A stretch of DNA of 64,000 nucleotides, taken from positions 480,518-544,517 of the forward strand of contig CAVXWX010000012.1 of the NCBI GenBank assembly GCA_963765555.1, given 5' to 3'. This document shows, piece after piece, positions 1-7,839 of the stretch (positions are counted from its first letter, which is position 1; each line of letters opens with the position of its first letter). Under the pieces are notes generated by a model. That model saw only the letters and a program-made list of their open reading frames with translations, had not been told where the DNA came from and did not search any database. Position numbers and translations under genes: made by a program. This DNA comes from JL08 sp963765555. Its GTDB lineage: Bacteria; Pseudomonadota; Alphaproteobacteria; Rhodobacterales; Rhodobacteraceae.

Positions 1-1
1 T

Positions 2-157
2 AGCTGGATGCTGTTGCTGTTGTTCACCGTGTTTGTGGGGGTTGTTCTTTGGGTGTTCCGCCCGGGCAGCACCGCCACCTACAAGGATACGGCCAACATC
101 CCGTTCCGCCATGAAGATAAACCCGCCACATCCAAAGAAGAGGAGGCGCGGCCATGA
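2..157 (+). CDS. ccoQ: CcoQ, cbb3 oxidase small subunit (5' truncated by window)
   Basis: The frame open from base 2 encodes a membrane segment (WMLLLLFTVFVGVVLWVF) followed by a short polar tail with FRHED, the usual form of CcoQ/FixQ, the small membrane subunit of cbb3-type cytochrome c oxidase. The start lies before the window. Its stop codon overlaps the ATG of ccoP (ATGA at 154-157), so the two are translationally coupled. The identification rests on this position and topology more than on a strong motif; it would be hard to name in isolation. Confidence 0.85.
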   Translation, partial: SWMLLLLFTVFVGVVLWVFRPGSTATYKDTANIPFRHEDKPATSKEEEARP

Positions 158-1026
158 GTAAACCATCCAAAAAGTTCGACGACGATCCGAACACCACAGG
201 TCACACTTGGGACGGAATCGAGGAATTCGACAATCCGATGCCGCGTTGGTGGCTGTGGACCTTCTATGCCACGATCGTCTGGGCCATTGGCTATACCATC
301 GCCTATCCGGCATGGCCGATGGTGTCCAAGGCAACGGCGGGCGTACTGGGCTATTCCACCCGCGCCGAAGTGGCCAAGGACATTGCGGCCGTCACCGAGG
401 CGAACGACGCGATCAACACGCAGCTTGCCAGCGTCGATATCGCCGACATTCCCGGCAATCCGGAACTGGAAAACTATGCGATCCAGGCCGGTGGCGCGGT
501 GTTCCGCACATGGTGTGCGCAATGCCACGGGTCCGGAGGTGCAGGTGTGCAGGCGTCGGGCTATCCCAACCTGCTGGATGACGACTGGCTTTGGGGGGGC
601 GATATGGAAGCCATCACCACCACCATCCGCCACGGTATCCGCAACGAGGATGACGATGATGCGCGCTGGTCGGAAATGCCTGCCTTTGGCGACATTCTGG
701 AGGCCGAAGAAATCGAGCAGGTGGTCAACTTTGTGACCTCCATCTCGGGCGGTACTCCGATGGATGCGGGCATGGTTGAGGCCGGTGCCGTTGTGTACGA
801 AGACAATTGTTCGTCGTGCCACGGTGAAAACGGCATGGGCGACCGCGAACAGGGTGCACCCAACCTGACCGATGCCATCTGGTTGTATGGCGGAGATCAC
901 GACACGCTGGTCGAAACCGTGGCCTATAGCCGTTTCGGTGTCATGCCGCCGTGGTCCGAACGTCTGAGCGAGGCGCAAATCCGCGCTGTTGCAACCTATG
1001 TCCACTCGCGCGGGGGCGGCGAATAA
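154..1026 (+). CDS. ccoP: CcoP, cbb3 oxidase dihaem cytochrome c subunit
   Basis: This 290-residue protein is the dihaem c-type subunit that passes electrons into cbb3-type oxidase, the high-affinity terminal oxidase used at low oxygen. An N-terminal domain with one membrane anchor (about residues 33-55, WLWTFYATIVWAIGY) is followed by two cytochrome c domains in the periplasm. The haem motifs are WCAQCH (C121, C124, H125) and NCSSCH (C219, C222, H223), with later methionines as candidate axial ligands (for example in EMPAF and GVMPPW). Length and domain order match the family. It overlaps ccoQ by 4 nt and ends the structural operon, with a strong hairpin downstream. No defects seen. Confidence 0.97.
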   Translation: MSKPSKKFDDDPNTTGHTWDGIEEFDNPMPRWWLWTFYATIVWAIGYTIAYPAWPMVSKATAGVLGYSTRAEVAKDIAAVTEANDAINTQLASVDIADIPGNPELENYAIQAGGAVFRTWCAQCHGSGGAGVQASGYPNLLDDDWLWGGDMEAITTTIRHGIRNEDDDDARWSEMPAFGDILEAEEIEQVVNFVTSISGGTPMDAGMVEAGAVVYEDNCSSCHGENGMGDREQGAPNLTDAIWLYGGDHDTLVETVAYSRFGVMPPWSERLSEAQIRAVATYVHSRGGGE

Positions 1027-1079
1027 CGCCCTTGCGATCCTGATACCTGCGGATTGTCCTTCGGCGATCTGCAGGGTCC

Positions 1080-1138
1080 GGCACCGGCTTTGCGATCTGT
1101 TCGCGCGTTTCCTGCAAAGCCGGTGCCGTTTTCTTTTC
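1080..1138 (+). terminator. Intrinsic terminator of the cco structural operon
   Basis: A perfect 14-bp stem (GGCACCGGCTTTGC at 1080-1093 with its complement at 1114-1127) is followed by a T-rich tract (1128-1138). It lies about 55 nt after the ccoP stop and separates the operon from the leftward genes beyond. Confidence 0.85.
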
Positions 1139-1185
1139 TCACAGGGCTGGAATGTCGTGGTCTGATTGGCCGCGCTGTTGCGTGG

Positions 1186-1443
1186 TCAGGATCCGGCCAG
1201 CCCGATCAGCATCGCCGCAAGTGCGACGACATGGATCAGAACAATCGCGCGATCCTGCCACAGCACCCCGACAGACAGCCACCCGACCAGCCCGACCAGA
1301 AACAGGTAGATGTTCAATGGCGTCGCGCCAAAGGCGGTGGCGGTGTAGCCCGCGATCTGCACGATCGACGCGGCCCATTTCAGGGTAAAGGTGAAAGCGG
1401 CACGGTCCCAACGGGGCCGTGCCAACAGGGCGATACTGCGCAT
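1186..1443 (-). CDS. Small membrane protein (DUF6552-like)
   Basis: An 85-residue hydrophobic protein with a polar N-terminus (MRSIALLARPRWDR) and two or three predicted membrane segments (about residues 18-38, 43-60 and 66-83), ending VALAAMLIGLAGS. From memory it resembles the small DUF6552-type proteins of Rhodobacteraceae, whose function is not known; I cannot confirm the family. The start is the ATG at 1443, because it overlaps the stop of the upstream small gene (TAATG) and so implies coupling; an extension of 21 residues upstream would duplicate coding of that gene. It is transcribed divergently from the LysR gene and is a natural candidate target for that regulator. Confidence 0.7.
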   Translation of the reverse strand: MRSIALLARPRWDRAAFTFTLKWAASIVQIAGYTATAFGATPLNIYLFLVGLVGWLSVGVLWQDRAIVLIHVVALAAMLIGLAGS

Positions 1444-1613
1444 TACAAGCTGTCCAGATCGATGTTTTTGAACGGCGTGACCCACCAGTGCCCGACGGGC
1501 AACCAACGGCGTTTCGGTGCTGTGGTGGCGGGGGCAGGTACATCGCGCACCTTGACGGTGTGCGCGTTTGTGCGGGTCGCGGTCATGAAACTTTGGGCAT
1601 AGATGTTCAGCAT
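1443..1613 (-). CDS. Small protein of unknown function, 56 residues
   Basis: Reading leftward from the ATG at 1613, the frame gives 56 residues starting MLNIYAQSFMTATRTNAHTV and ending NIDLDSL, with a basic, tryptophan-rich middle (RRWLPVGHWWVTPF). It has no membrane segment or signal peptide. Its stop overlaps the start of the small membrane protein by one base, so the two form a translationally coupled pair. It starts 101 bp from the divergent LysR gene, the classic layout for a LysR-controlled target. I do not recognise a family with certainty; support comes from the coupling, the GC-rich codon use and the position. Confidence 0.6.
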   Translation of the reverse strand: MLNIYAQSFMTATRTNAHTVKVRDVPAPATTAPKRRWLPVGHWWVTPFKNIDLDSL

Positions 1614-1694
1614 GGGCTTGATCCTTGTCTGATGTTTCCTCTGCCCTGATACTTGATCATCCGCCCCAAAAATGCGACTCAGGAAGAATTCTGT

Positions 1695-1715
1695 TATGTA
1701 AGTCAGGATTACATA
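1695..1715. promoter_or_regulatory. Perfect 7-7-7 dyad, candidate LysR operator
   Basis: TATGTAA-N7-TTACATA is a perfect inverted repeat containing the T-N11-A pattern preferred by LysR-type regulators. Its right arm ends on the A of the LysR ATG, so binding could both autorepress the regulator and act on the divergent small-gene pair. Confidence 0.65.
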
Positions 1716-2593
1716 TGAATTGGCTTCAGATGCCGCCGTTATCGGGTTTGCGTGCCTTCGCCGCCTTTGCAGAGGCCGGAAATATCACGGCAGCAGGGGA
1801 TTCGCTGAATGTAAGCCATGCTGCGATCAGCCAGCAGTTGCGCAATCTGGAAACGCATCTGGGGGCCACGTTGCTGGACAGGTCGGGGCGGGCGCTGGCG
1901 CTGACCGCGCAGGGGCAGCAACTGGCCGATGCGCTGGCCTTGGGGTTCGGCGCCATCGAAAGCGCGCTGCGCGAGATCACGCAGGCCGATCAGGCCCGTC
2001 CGGTGCATATTTCTTCGACCCCGATGCTGACATCGGCGTGGCTGCTGCCGCGCCTGTCCGAATTTCGCGCCGCCCACCCGGATATCGATCTGATGCTGAA
2101 CCCGTCATCCAAGCTGGTGACGCTGGAGCCGGGGGGCATTGACGTGGCGCTGCGCTATGGCGCGGGCACATGGGCGGGGTTGGACTCGGTACCGCTGTTT
2201 GATTCCCCCATGGTGATCGTTGCCGCCGAAAGCCTGATCGCCGGGCGCGAGATCAGGGAACCGGCCGATCTGGCCGATTTTCCGTGGCTGGACGAATACG
2301 GCATTTCCGAAAGCAGCCGCTGGCTGGAATCCCACGGGGTTGCGCCGGATGCCATCAAGGGGCGCATCCAGTTGCCGGGCAATTTTATGCTGGAAGGCGC
2401 GCGCGACGGGCAGGGGGTGATCGTGACAGTCCAGAAGTTTGTGCAGAACGATCTGGACGCGGGGCGCTTGCGCGTCTTGTTTCAGGGGCGGTCGGGCGGT
2501 GGATACCATATTGTCACCCGACCCGGTGTGCTGCGCCCTGCGGTGAAAACCTTTGTGACATGGCTGCGCCGGCAGGTGGCCGACGCGGTTTAG
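1715..2593 (+). CDS. LysR-family transcriptional regulator (GcvA-like)
   Basis: A 292-residue LysR-type regulator. The N-terminal winged helix-turn-helix (about residues 7-65) begins LSGLRAFAAFAEAGNITAA and contains VSHAAISQQLRNLE; a periplasmic-binding-protein-like effector domain follows (about residues 90-290, with VHISSTPMLTSAWLLPRL). The subtype resembles GcvA/AmpR. The start at 1715 is chosen over an ORF extension to 1625, because homology begins here and a perfect dyad overlaps the ATG. It lies between two cco operons but faces away from ccoP; the divergent small genes are the likelier target. The effector cannot be inferred. Confidence 0.9.
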   Translation: MNWLQMPPLSGLRAFAAFAEAGNITAAGDSLNVSHAAISQQLRNLETHLGATLLDRSGRALALTAQGQQLADALALGFGAIESALREITQADQARPVHISSTPMLTSAWLLPRLSEFRAAHPDIDLMLNPSSKLVTLEPGGIDVALRYGAGTWAGLDSVPLFDSPMVIVAAESLIAGREIREPADLADFPWLDEYGISESSRWLESHGVAPDAIKGRIQLPGNFMLEGARDGQGVIVTVQKFVQNDLDAGRLRVLFQGRSGGGYHIVTRPGVLRPAVKTFVTWLRRQVADAV

Positions 2594-2656
2594 CCGCGGG
2601 GCAAAGACCGGCGCGGGATGCCCCCTGCGACAAAAGATGACTGTACAATGCGCTTT

Positions 2657-2670
2657 TTGACCCATGTCAA
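2657..2670. promoter_or_regulatory. FNR/FnrL-type box upstream of ccoG
   Basis: TTGAC-CCAT-GTCAA is a perfect dyad matching the FNR/FnrL pattern TTGAY-N4-RTCAA. It lies 62 bp upstream of the ccoG start. FnrL control of cbb3 assembly genes is established in Rhodobacter relatives; use of this copy is inferred. Confidence 0.8.
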
Positions 2671-2732
2671 AGTTGGAATGTCATTCCTATGTGACAAGCA
2701 TGACAACATTCTAACGAACGGGATTCCCTCAC

Positions 2733-4166
2733 GTGAGCAGTACAGACCCCGCCCCCAGCCTTTATGCCGCCCGCGAACCGATTTTTCCAAAACGCGTTTC
2801 GGGCAATTTCCGCAACCTCAAATGGATCATTATGGCGGTCACTTTGGGGATTTATTACATCACGCCGTGGATTCGCTGGGATCGGGGCGCAACCCTGCCC
2901 GATCAGGCGGTTTTGCTGGATATGGCGAACCGCCGGTTCTATTTTTTCTGGATCGAAATCTGGCCCCATGAATTCTATTTCGTCGCCGGCCTGTTGATCA
3001 TGGCCGGTCTGGGCCTGTTTCTGTTCACATCGGCATTGGGCCGCGTCTGGTGCGGCTATGCCTGCCCGCAAACCGTGTGGACCGACCTGTTCATGCTGGT
3101 GGAACGCTGGATCGAGGGCGACCGCAACGCGCGCCTGCGCCTGCACCGCCAGAAAAAGATGGATTTCCGCAAGTTCCGCCTGAACATGACCAAGTGGATT
3201 GTGTGGCTGCTGATTGCGATGGCCACGGGTGGCGCGTGGGTGTTTTATTTCGCCGATGCGCCGACCCTGTTTGTGGACCTGTTCACGCTGAATGCGCATC
3301 CGATTGCCTACACAACTGTGGCATTCCTGACCGCGACCACCTTTTTCTTTGGTGGGTTCGCGCGCGAACAGATTTGTATCTATGCCTGCCCGTGGCCGCG
3401 TATTCAGGCGGCGATGATGGACGAAGACACGCTTGTCGTTGCCTATCGCCCGTGGCGCGGGGAACCGCGCAAACATTCCGAAGAGGTCAAGGCGGGTGAA
3501 CCACAGGGCGATTGTATTGATTGTATGGCCTGCGTGAACGTATGCCCGGTGGGCATCGATATTCGCGACGGGCAGCAACTGGAATGTATCACCTGCGCGT
3601 TGTGCATCGATGCCTGTGACGAAATTATGGAAAAAACCGGCAAGCCGCGCGGTTTGATCGATTACATGGCGCTGAGTGATGAACCGCGCGAACGCGAAGG
3701 CCAGCCGCCCAAAAACGTCTGGAAACACATCCTGCGCCCGCGCACGATCATGTACACCAGCCTGTGGTCGATTGTCGGCTTTGCGTTGGTGTTTGCGCTG
3801 TTTATCCGGCAGGATATCGAAATGACAGTGGCCCCCGTGCGCAACCCGACCTTTGTAACCCTGTCCGACGGGTCGATCCGCAACACCTATGATGTGCGGA
3901 TTCTGAACAAAAGCGGGACCGACAGCCAGTACAGTATCTTTGTCAAAGGCGATCCGACCTTGCGGGTCCAGCTTGAAGGGACACCTTATGGATCGGTTCA
4001 GGTGGCCGCCGATACGCAAAAACTGCAACGGGTCTATGTGATTTCACCTGCGGGATCAGCCCCGACAACATCGGACCGGACGGAATTCCGCTTCTGGGTC
4101 GAAGATTTGGGCAACGGGGATCGGGCCTATTCTGATTCCGTTTTCAACGGACAAGCGAGAAACTGA
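2733..4166 (+). CDS. ccoG: CcoG, cbb3 oxidase accessory iron-sulfur protein
   Basis: This 477-residue membrane protein belongs to the CcoG/RdxA/FixG family, linked to copper reduction for the CuB centre of cbb3 oxidase. Several membrane segments in the N-terminal half carry paired cysteine motifs (WCGYACPQTVW, CIYACPWPR). A 2x[4Fe-4S] ferredoxin module follows (CIDCMACVNVCP and CITCALCIDACD), then another membrane segment and a C-terminal Ig-like domain. It starts with GTG at 2733, which keeps the conserved N-terminus next to the upstream FNR box. The stop overlaps the ccoH ATG (TGATG), so ccoGH are coupled. No defect seen. Confidence 0.96.
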   Translation: MSSTDPAPSLYAAREPIFPKRVSGNFRNLKWIIMAVTLGIYYITPWIRWDRGATLPDQAVLLDMANRRFYFFWIEIWPHEFYFVAGLLIMAGLGLFLFTSALGRVWCGYACPQTVWTDLFMLVERWIEGDRNARLRLHRQKKMDFRKFRLNMTKWIVWLLIAMATGGAWVFYFADAPTLFVDLFTLNAHPIAYTTVAFLTATTFFFGGFAREQICIYACPWPRIQAAMMDEDTLVVAYRPWRGEPRKHSEEVKAGEPQGDCIDCMACVNVCPVGIDIRDGQQLECITCALCIDACDEIMEKTGKPRGLIDYMALSDEPREREGQPPKNVWKHILRPRTIMYTSLWSIVGFALVFALFIRQDIEMTVAPVRNPTFVTLSDGSIRNTYDVRILNKSGTDSQYSIFVKGDPTLRVQLEGTPYGSVQVAADTQKLQRVYVISPAGSAPTTSDRTEFRFWVEDLGNGDRAYSDSVFNGQARN

Positions 4167-4627
4167 TGCAAATGACACGTGAATTTACCGGCCGCCACAT
4201 GGCCATTGTCGTCGTCTCGGCCTTTGCCGTGATCATTCTGGTCAATCTGGCGCTGGCCTATAGCGCGGTCAAAACCTTTCCGGGGCTGGAGGTGAAAAAT
4301 TCATATGTTGCCAGCCAGAATTTTGATGAACGCCGCGATGCGCAAACCGCGCTGGGCTGGGATGTGCGCGCCGATGCCATGGGCGGGCTTGTCATTCTGG
4401 CGATCACCGATGCATCCGGCGCGCCGGTTCAGGTGCAATCGCTTGAGGCGGTTCTGGGCCGCGCCACCCATGTGAAAGACGATGTATCGCCCGCGTTCGA
4501 ATTTGACGGCACCGCCTATGTCGCGCCGGTGGAACTGGGCGCGGGCAACTGGAACATCCGCATGACCGCGCTGGCGCCGGATGGCACGGAATTTACGCAG
4601 CGCGTTGTCCTGCATGTGAAACGCTAG
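4166..4627 (+). CDS. ccoH: CcoH/FixH, cbb3 oxidase assembly protein
   Basis: A 153-residue protein with one N-terminal membrane segment (about residues 12-33, AIVVVSAFAVIILVNLALAY) and a periplasmic domain starting VKTFPGLEVKNSYVASQNFDE, typical of FixH/CcoH. The family is needed for stable assembly of cbb3 oxidase and contacts CcoN and CcoP. The ATG overlaps the ccoG stop, and ccoI follows after 4 nt, the conserved ccoGHIS order. Length and topology are normal. Confidence 0.93.
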   Translation: MQMTREFTGRHMAIVVVSAFAVIILVNLALAYSAVKTFPGLEVKNSYVASQNFDERRDAQTALGWDVRADAMGGLVILAITDASGAPVQVQSLEAVLGRATHVKDDVSPAFEFDGTAYVAPVELGAGNWNIRMTALAPDGTEFTQRVVLHVKR

Positions 4628-4631
4628 GACA

Positions 4632-6819
4632 ATGGCGGCGGTTCTTCAAAGCTCGGGCGCGGCCTGTCCCGGCTGCATTGCAGCCCCCGCCCAGATGGTC
4701 GAGGTGCCCGCCGCCGAAACCGGACGCCTTGCGCTGTCCCTGCCGACCATTCACTGTCAGGCCTGTATTTCCAAGGTCGAACGCGCGCTGGATGCTGTCC
4801 CGGGCGTGAACAGCGCGCGGGTGAACCTGACGCTGAAACGCGCGATGATCGACGCCGACCCCCGACGTAACAGCAAATGATCTGGTCGCCGTGCTGGATG
4901 GCATCGGTTTTGAGGCCCACGAACTGGACAATGCGGCCCTGCAAGCCACCCAGAGCGACCGGGCAGGGCGCGAATTGCTGATGCGTCTGGCGGTGGCCGG
5001 ATTTGCATCGATGAACGTGATGTTGCTGTCTGTGGCGGTCTGGTCAGGGGCCGAAGACGCCACGCGCGATCTGTTCCACTGGATATCCGCCGCCATCACC
5101 CTGCCGGCCATCGCGTTTTGCGGGCAGCCGTTTTTTCGCAATGCCTGGGCCGCCCTGTCCGTTGGGCGGCTGAACATGGATGTGCCGATCACGCTGGCGA
5201 TCCTGCTGGCGCTGGCCACTTCGCTGTGGGAAACATCGCTGTCGGGGCATCACGCCTATTTTGATGCGGCGCTGACGCTCACATTCTTTCTGCTGGCGGG
5301 GCGCTATCTGGATCACCGCACCCGTGCGGTGGCCCGGTCTGCCGCGCAGGAACTGGCCGCGCTGGAAGTGCCGCGCGCGTGGCGTGTTGCCGATGATGGC
5401 ACGACAGACCGAAGTACAGGTTGGCGAACTGGCGCTGGGTGATCTGGTGCTGGTCCGTCCGGGCGGGCGGATGCCGGTGGACGGGATCATTGAAACCGGA
5501 CGTTCCGAACTGGATCGGTCCCTGCTGACGGGCGAAACCGTACCTGTCTTTGCCGAACCGGGCCAGAACGTCAGCGCGGGCGAAGTGAACCTGACCGGCC
5601 CGCTGACCATCCGCGCAACGGCCGTGGGGCAGGATACATCGCTGCACCGCATGGCCGATCTGGTCGCCATCGCCGAAAGCGGGCGGTCGCGCTATACCTC
5701 TCTGGCGGACGCGGCGGCCAAATTATACGCGCCCGGCGTACATATCCTGTCCGCGCTGTCCTTTCTGGGCTGGCTGTTGTGGTCGGGCGATTTGCGCATG
5801 GCGCTGAATATCGCCGCGGCGGTCCTGATTATCACCTGCCCCTGTGCCTTGGGTCTTGCGGTGCCTGCGGTCACAACCGCGGCGTCCGGGCGCCTGTTTC
5901 GCAAGGGGTTGCTGATCAAACACGCCACCGCACTGGAACGGCTGGCCGAGGTGGATACCGTTGTGTTCGACAAGACCGGCACCCTGACCGAAGGCACGCC
6001 GGTGCTGACCAATCTGGACGCGATCACCCCGCAGGACGCCGCCGTTGCGCTGGCACTGGCCGAGGCTTCGGCGCATCCGCTGTCTTGCGCATTGGCCCGC
6101 GCGGCCCGCGCTGCCGGTGTCGTCCCCGCCACGCTGACCCGCATTGTCGAAGTGCCGGGTTATGGCACCAAGGCGATGCTGGACGACACGGTGGTGCGGC
6201 TGGGGCGCGCCACATGGGTGGGTGCCCCCCAAGCCGCGACAACGTCAACCTTTTTGCAGATCGGCGATCAACCGGCGCGTGGCCTTCTCCTTTTCCGACA
6301 CGCCGCGTTCCGGTGCCGCATCAGGCGGTGGCCGCCTTGCAACAGGCGGGTCTGGATGTGGTGATGATGTCGGGGGACAGCCCGATGGCGGTAGAACATC
6401 TTGCCCGCCAACTGGGCATCACAGACTGGCACGCCGAAGCGTTGCCACAGGACAAGGCCGCTGCCATTGCCGCGCTCAGCGCGCAGGGCAAAAAGGTGCT
6501 GATGGTTGGTGACGGTCTGAACGATACGGCGGCGCTGGCGGCCGCGCATGTCTCGATCTCGCCCGCGTCGGCGCTGGATGCGGCGCGTGTGGCCTCGGAT
6601 ATCGTGCTTCTGGGCAGCGATCTGGAGCCGATCCCCGAGGCGCTGGGCGTGGCGCGCAAGGCAACCGCGCGCATTCGCGAGAATTTCCGCATTGCCACGC
6701 TATACAACGTGATCGCGGTGCCGGTGGCGGTGATCGGGCTGGCCACACCGCTGGTCGCGGCCTTGGCGATGTCGCTGTCCTCTATTACAGTATCGCTCAA
6801 TGCATTACGCTTGCGGTGA
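4632..6819 (+). pseudogene. ccoI: CcoI copper-transporting P-type ATPase, disrupted by four frameshifts
   Basis: The parts together encode a complete P1B-type copper ATPase that supplies copper to cbb3 oxidase: an N-terminal heavy-metal domain with HCQAC, membrane segments, the actuator loop LLTGETVP, the CPC ion site (ITCPCALGLA), the phosphorylation motif DKTGTLTEG, and VGDGLNDTAAL near the end. The reading frame changes four times: near 4860 (an extra C in a C-run within ADPDV), near 5405 (before TEVQVGELALGD), near 6280 (before RVAFSFSDTP) and near 6318 (before HQAVAALQQAG). Every domain is preserved across the breaks and the neighbours are intact, so sequencing indels are likelier than decay; if the shifts are real, the oxidase would lack its copper pump. 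Confidence 0.9.
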
Positions 6820-6825
6820 CACCTG

Positions 6826-6984
6826 ATGGATGTGCTGACCTTTCTGATCCCGATTTCGCTGATTCTGGGGGCTGTGGGCCTTCTGGCCTTTGTCTATACG
6901 GTCCGCTCGAACCAGTATGACGACCCCGAAGGCGACAGCCGCCGGATTCTCAGCAACGAATACGACGATCACCCTAAACCCTGA
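6826..6984 (+). CDS. ccoS: CcoS, cbb3 oxidase maturation protein
   Basis: A 52-residue protein from the ATG at 6826. One N-terminal membrane segment (FLIPISLILGAVGLLAFVY) is followed by the family signature QYDDPEGDSRRIL. CcoS/FixS proteins are required to insert cofactors into cbb3 oxidase. It follows ccoI by 6 nt and closes the ccoGHIS operon. It is the last gene before a convergent hydrolase gene. Confidence 0.93.
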   Translation: MDVLTFLIPISLILGAVGLLAFVYTVRSNQYDDPEGDSRRILSNEYDDHPKP

Positions 6985-7054
6985 AACACGGCACTGCCGC
7001 GCTTCTTTTTGCCGAAAATACGGGTTGCATGACCTGTGCCGCCGGGCGTGCGAT

Positions 7055-7744
7055 TCACAGAATGTGCACGCGGGCCTCGGACAATCCATCGATTGCCACA
7101 GTACAGGTTTCGCCCCGCGCCACCGGCCCGACACCGGCAGGGGTGCCGGTATAGATCAGATCACCGGGGGCCAGCGTGACCAGAGTAGAAAGATAGGCAA
7201 TCACGTCTGCAACGGGCCAGATCATTTCGGAAATATCGGCGTCCTGCCGCAGGTCATCGCCGACATGAGCGGTGATGCGGGCCTGCGCCAGATCGCCGGT
7301 TTCGCTGCGTGGGTGCAGCGCGCCGATGATGGCGGAATTGTCGAACCCCTTGGACATATCCCACGGACGGCGTGCGGCTTTGGCCGCGGCCTGCAGATCG
7401 CGGCGGGTCAGATCATTGCCTGCGGCAAAGCCCCAGACATGGGCCATGGCGTCCGCCACGGCGATATCGCTGCCACCGGTGCCGATGGCGACCACAAGTT
7501 CGGCCTCGTGGTGCAAGTCCTCTGTGGCGGGCGGATAGGGAATACTGCGCCCCGAGGGAATGACCGCATCGGCGGGTTTGGTGAAAAAGAACGGCGGTTC
7601 GCGATCCGGGTCATGGCCCATTTCGCGGGCATGTTCGGCATAGTTGCGCCCCACGCAAAACACGCGGCGCACGGCGAACTGTGCGTCGCTGCCGGCAACG
7701 GGAACAAGGGTTGGGGTGGGGGCGGGAAAAATCAGATCAGTCAT
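7055..7744 (-). CDS. Fumarylacetoacetate hydrolase family protein
   Basis: A 229-residue FAH-superfamily enzyme. The conserved opening FCVGRNYAEHAREMGHD, the metal-binding acidic motif EAELVVAIG and the later DMSKGFDNS and TPAGVGP segments are all present, so it is probably an active metal-dependent C-C hydrolase or decarboxylase. The short single-domain form resembles FAHD1-type or fumarylpyruvate hydrolases; the substrate cannot be fixed from sequence. The start is the ATG at 7744 (MTDLIFPAP), since the 15 upstream residues do not look conserved. It stands alone, convergent with ccoS. Confidence 0.88.
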   Translation of the reverse strand: MTDLIFPAPTPTLVPVAGSDAQFAVRRVFCVGRNYAEHAREMGHDPDREPPFFFTKPADAVIPSGRSIPYPPATEDLHHEAELVVAIGTGGSDIAVADAMAHVWGFAAGNDLTRRDLQAAAKAARRPWDMSKGFDNSAIIGALHPRSETGDLAQARITAHVGDDLRQDADISEMIWPVADVIAYLSTLVTLAPGDLIYTGTPAGVGPVARGETCTVAIDGLSEARVHIL

Positions 7745-7839
7745 GGCCCAGATATGGCGGGCTTGGCTGCGCAAGGCAAGCGGGATCAAGGCCGGTTTCG
7801 TCGCGTTTGGCCCGTTTCTGGATCGGTCTTGGACCGGTT

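Noticed and set aside
1054..1602. Rightward 182-codon frame downstream of ccoP
   Set aside because: It overlaps the terminator and the two coupled small leftward genes, and its composition is Gln/Arg/Pro-rich as expected of a shadow frame.
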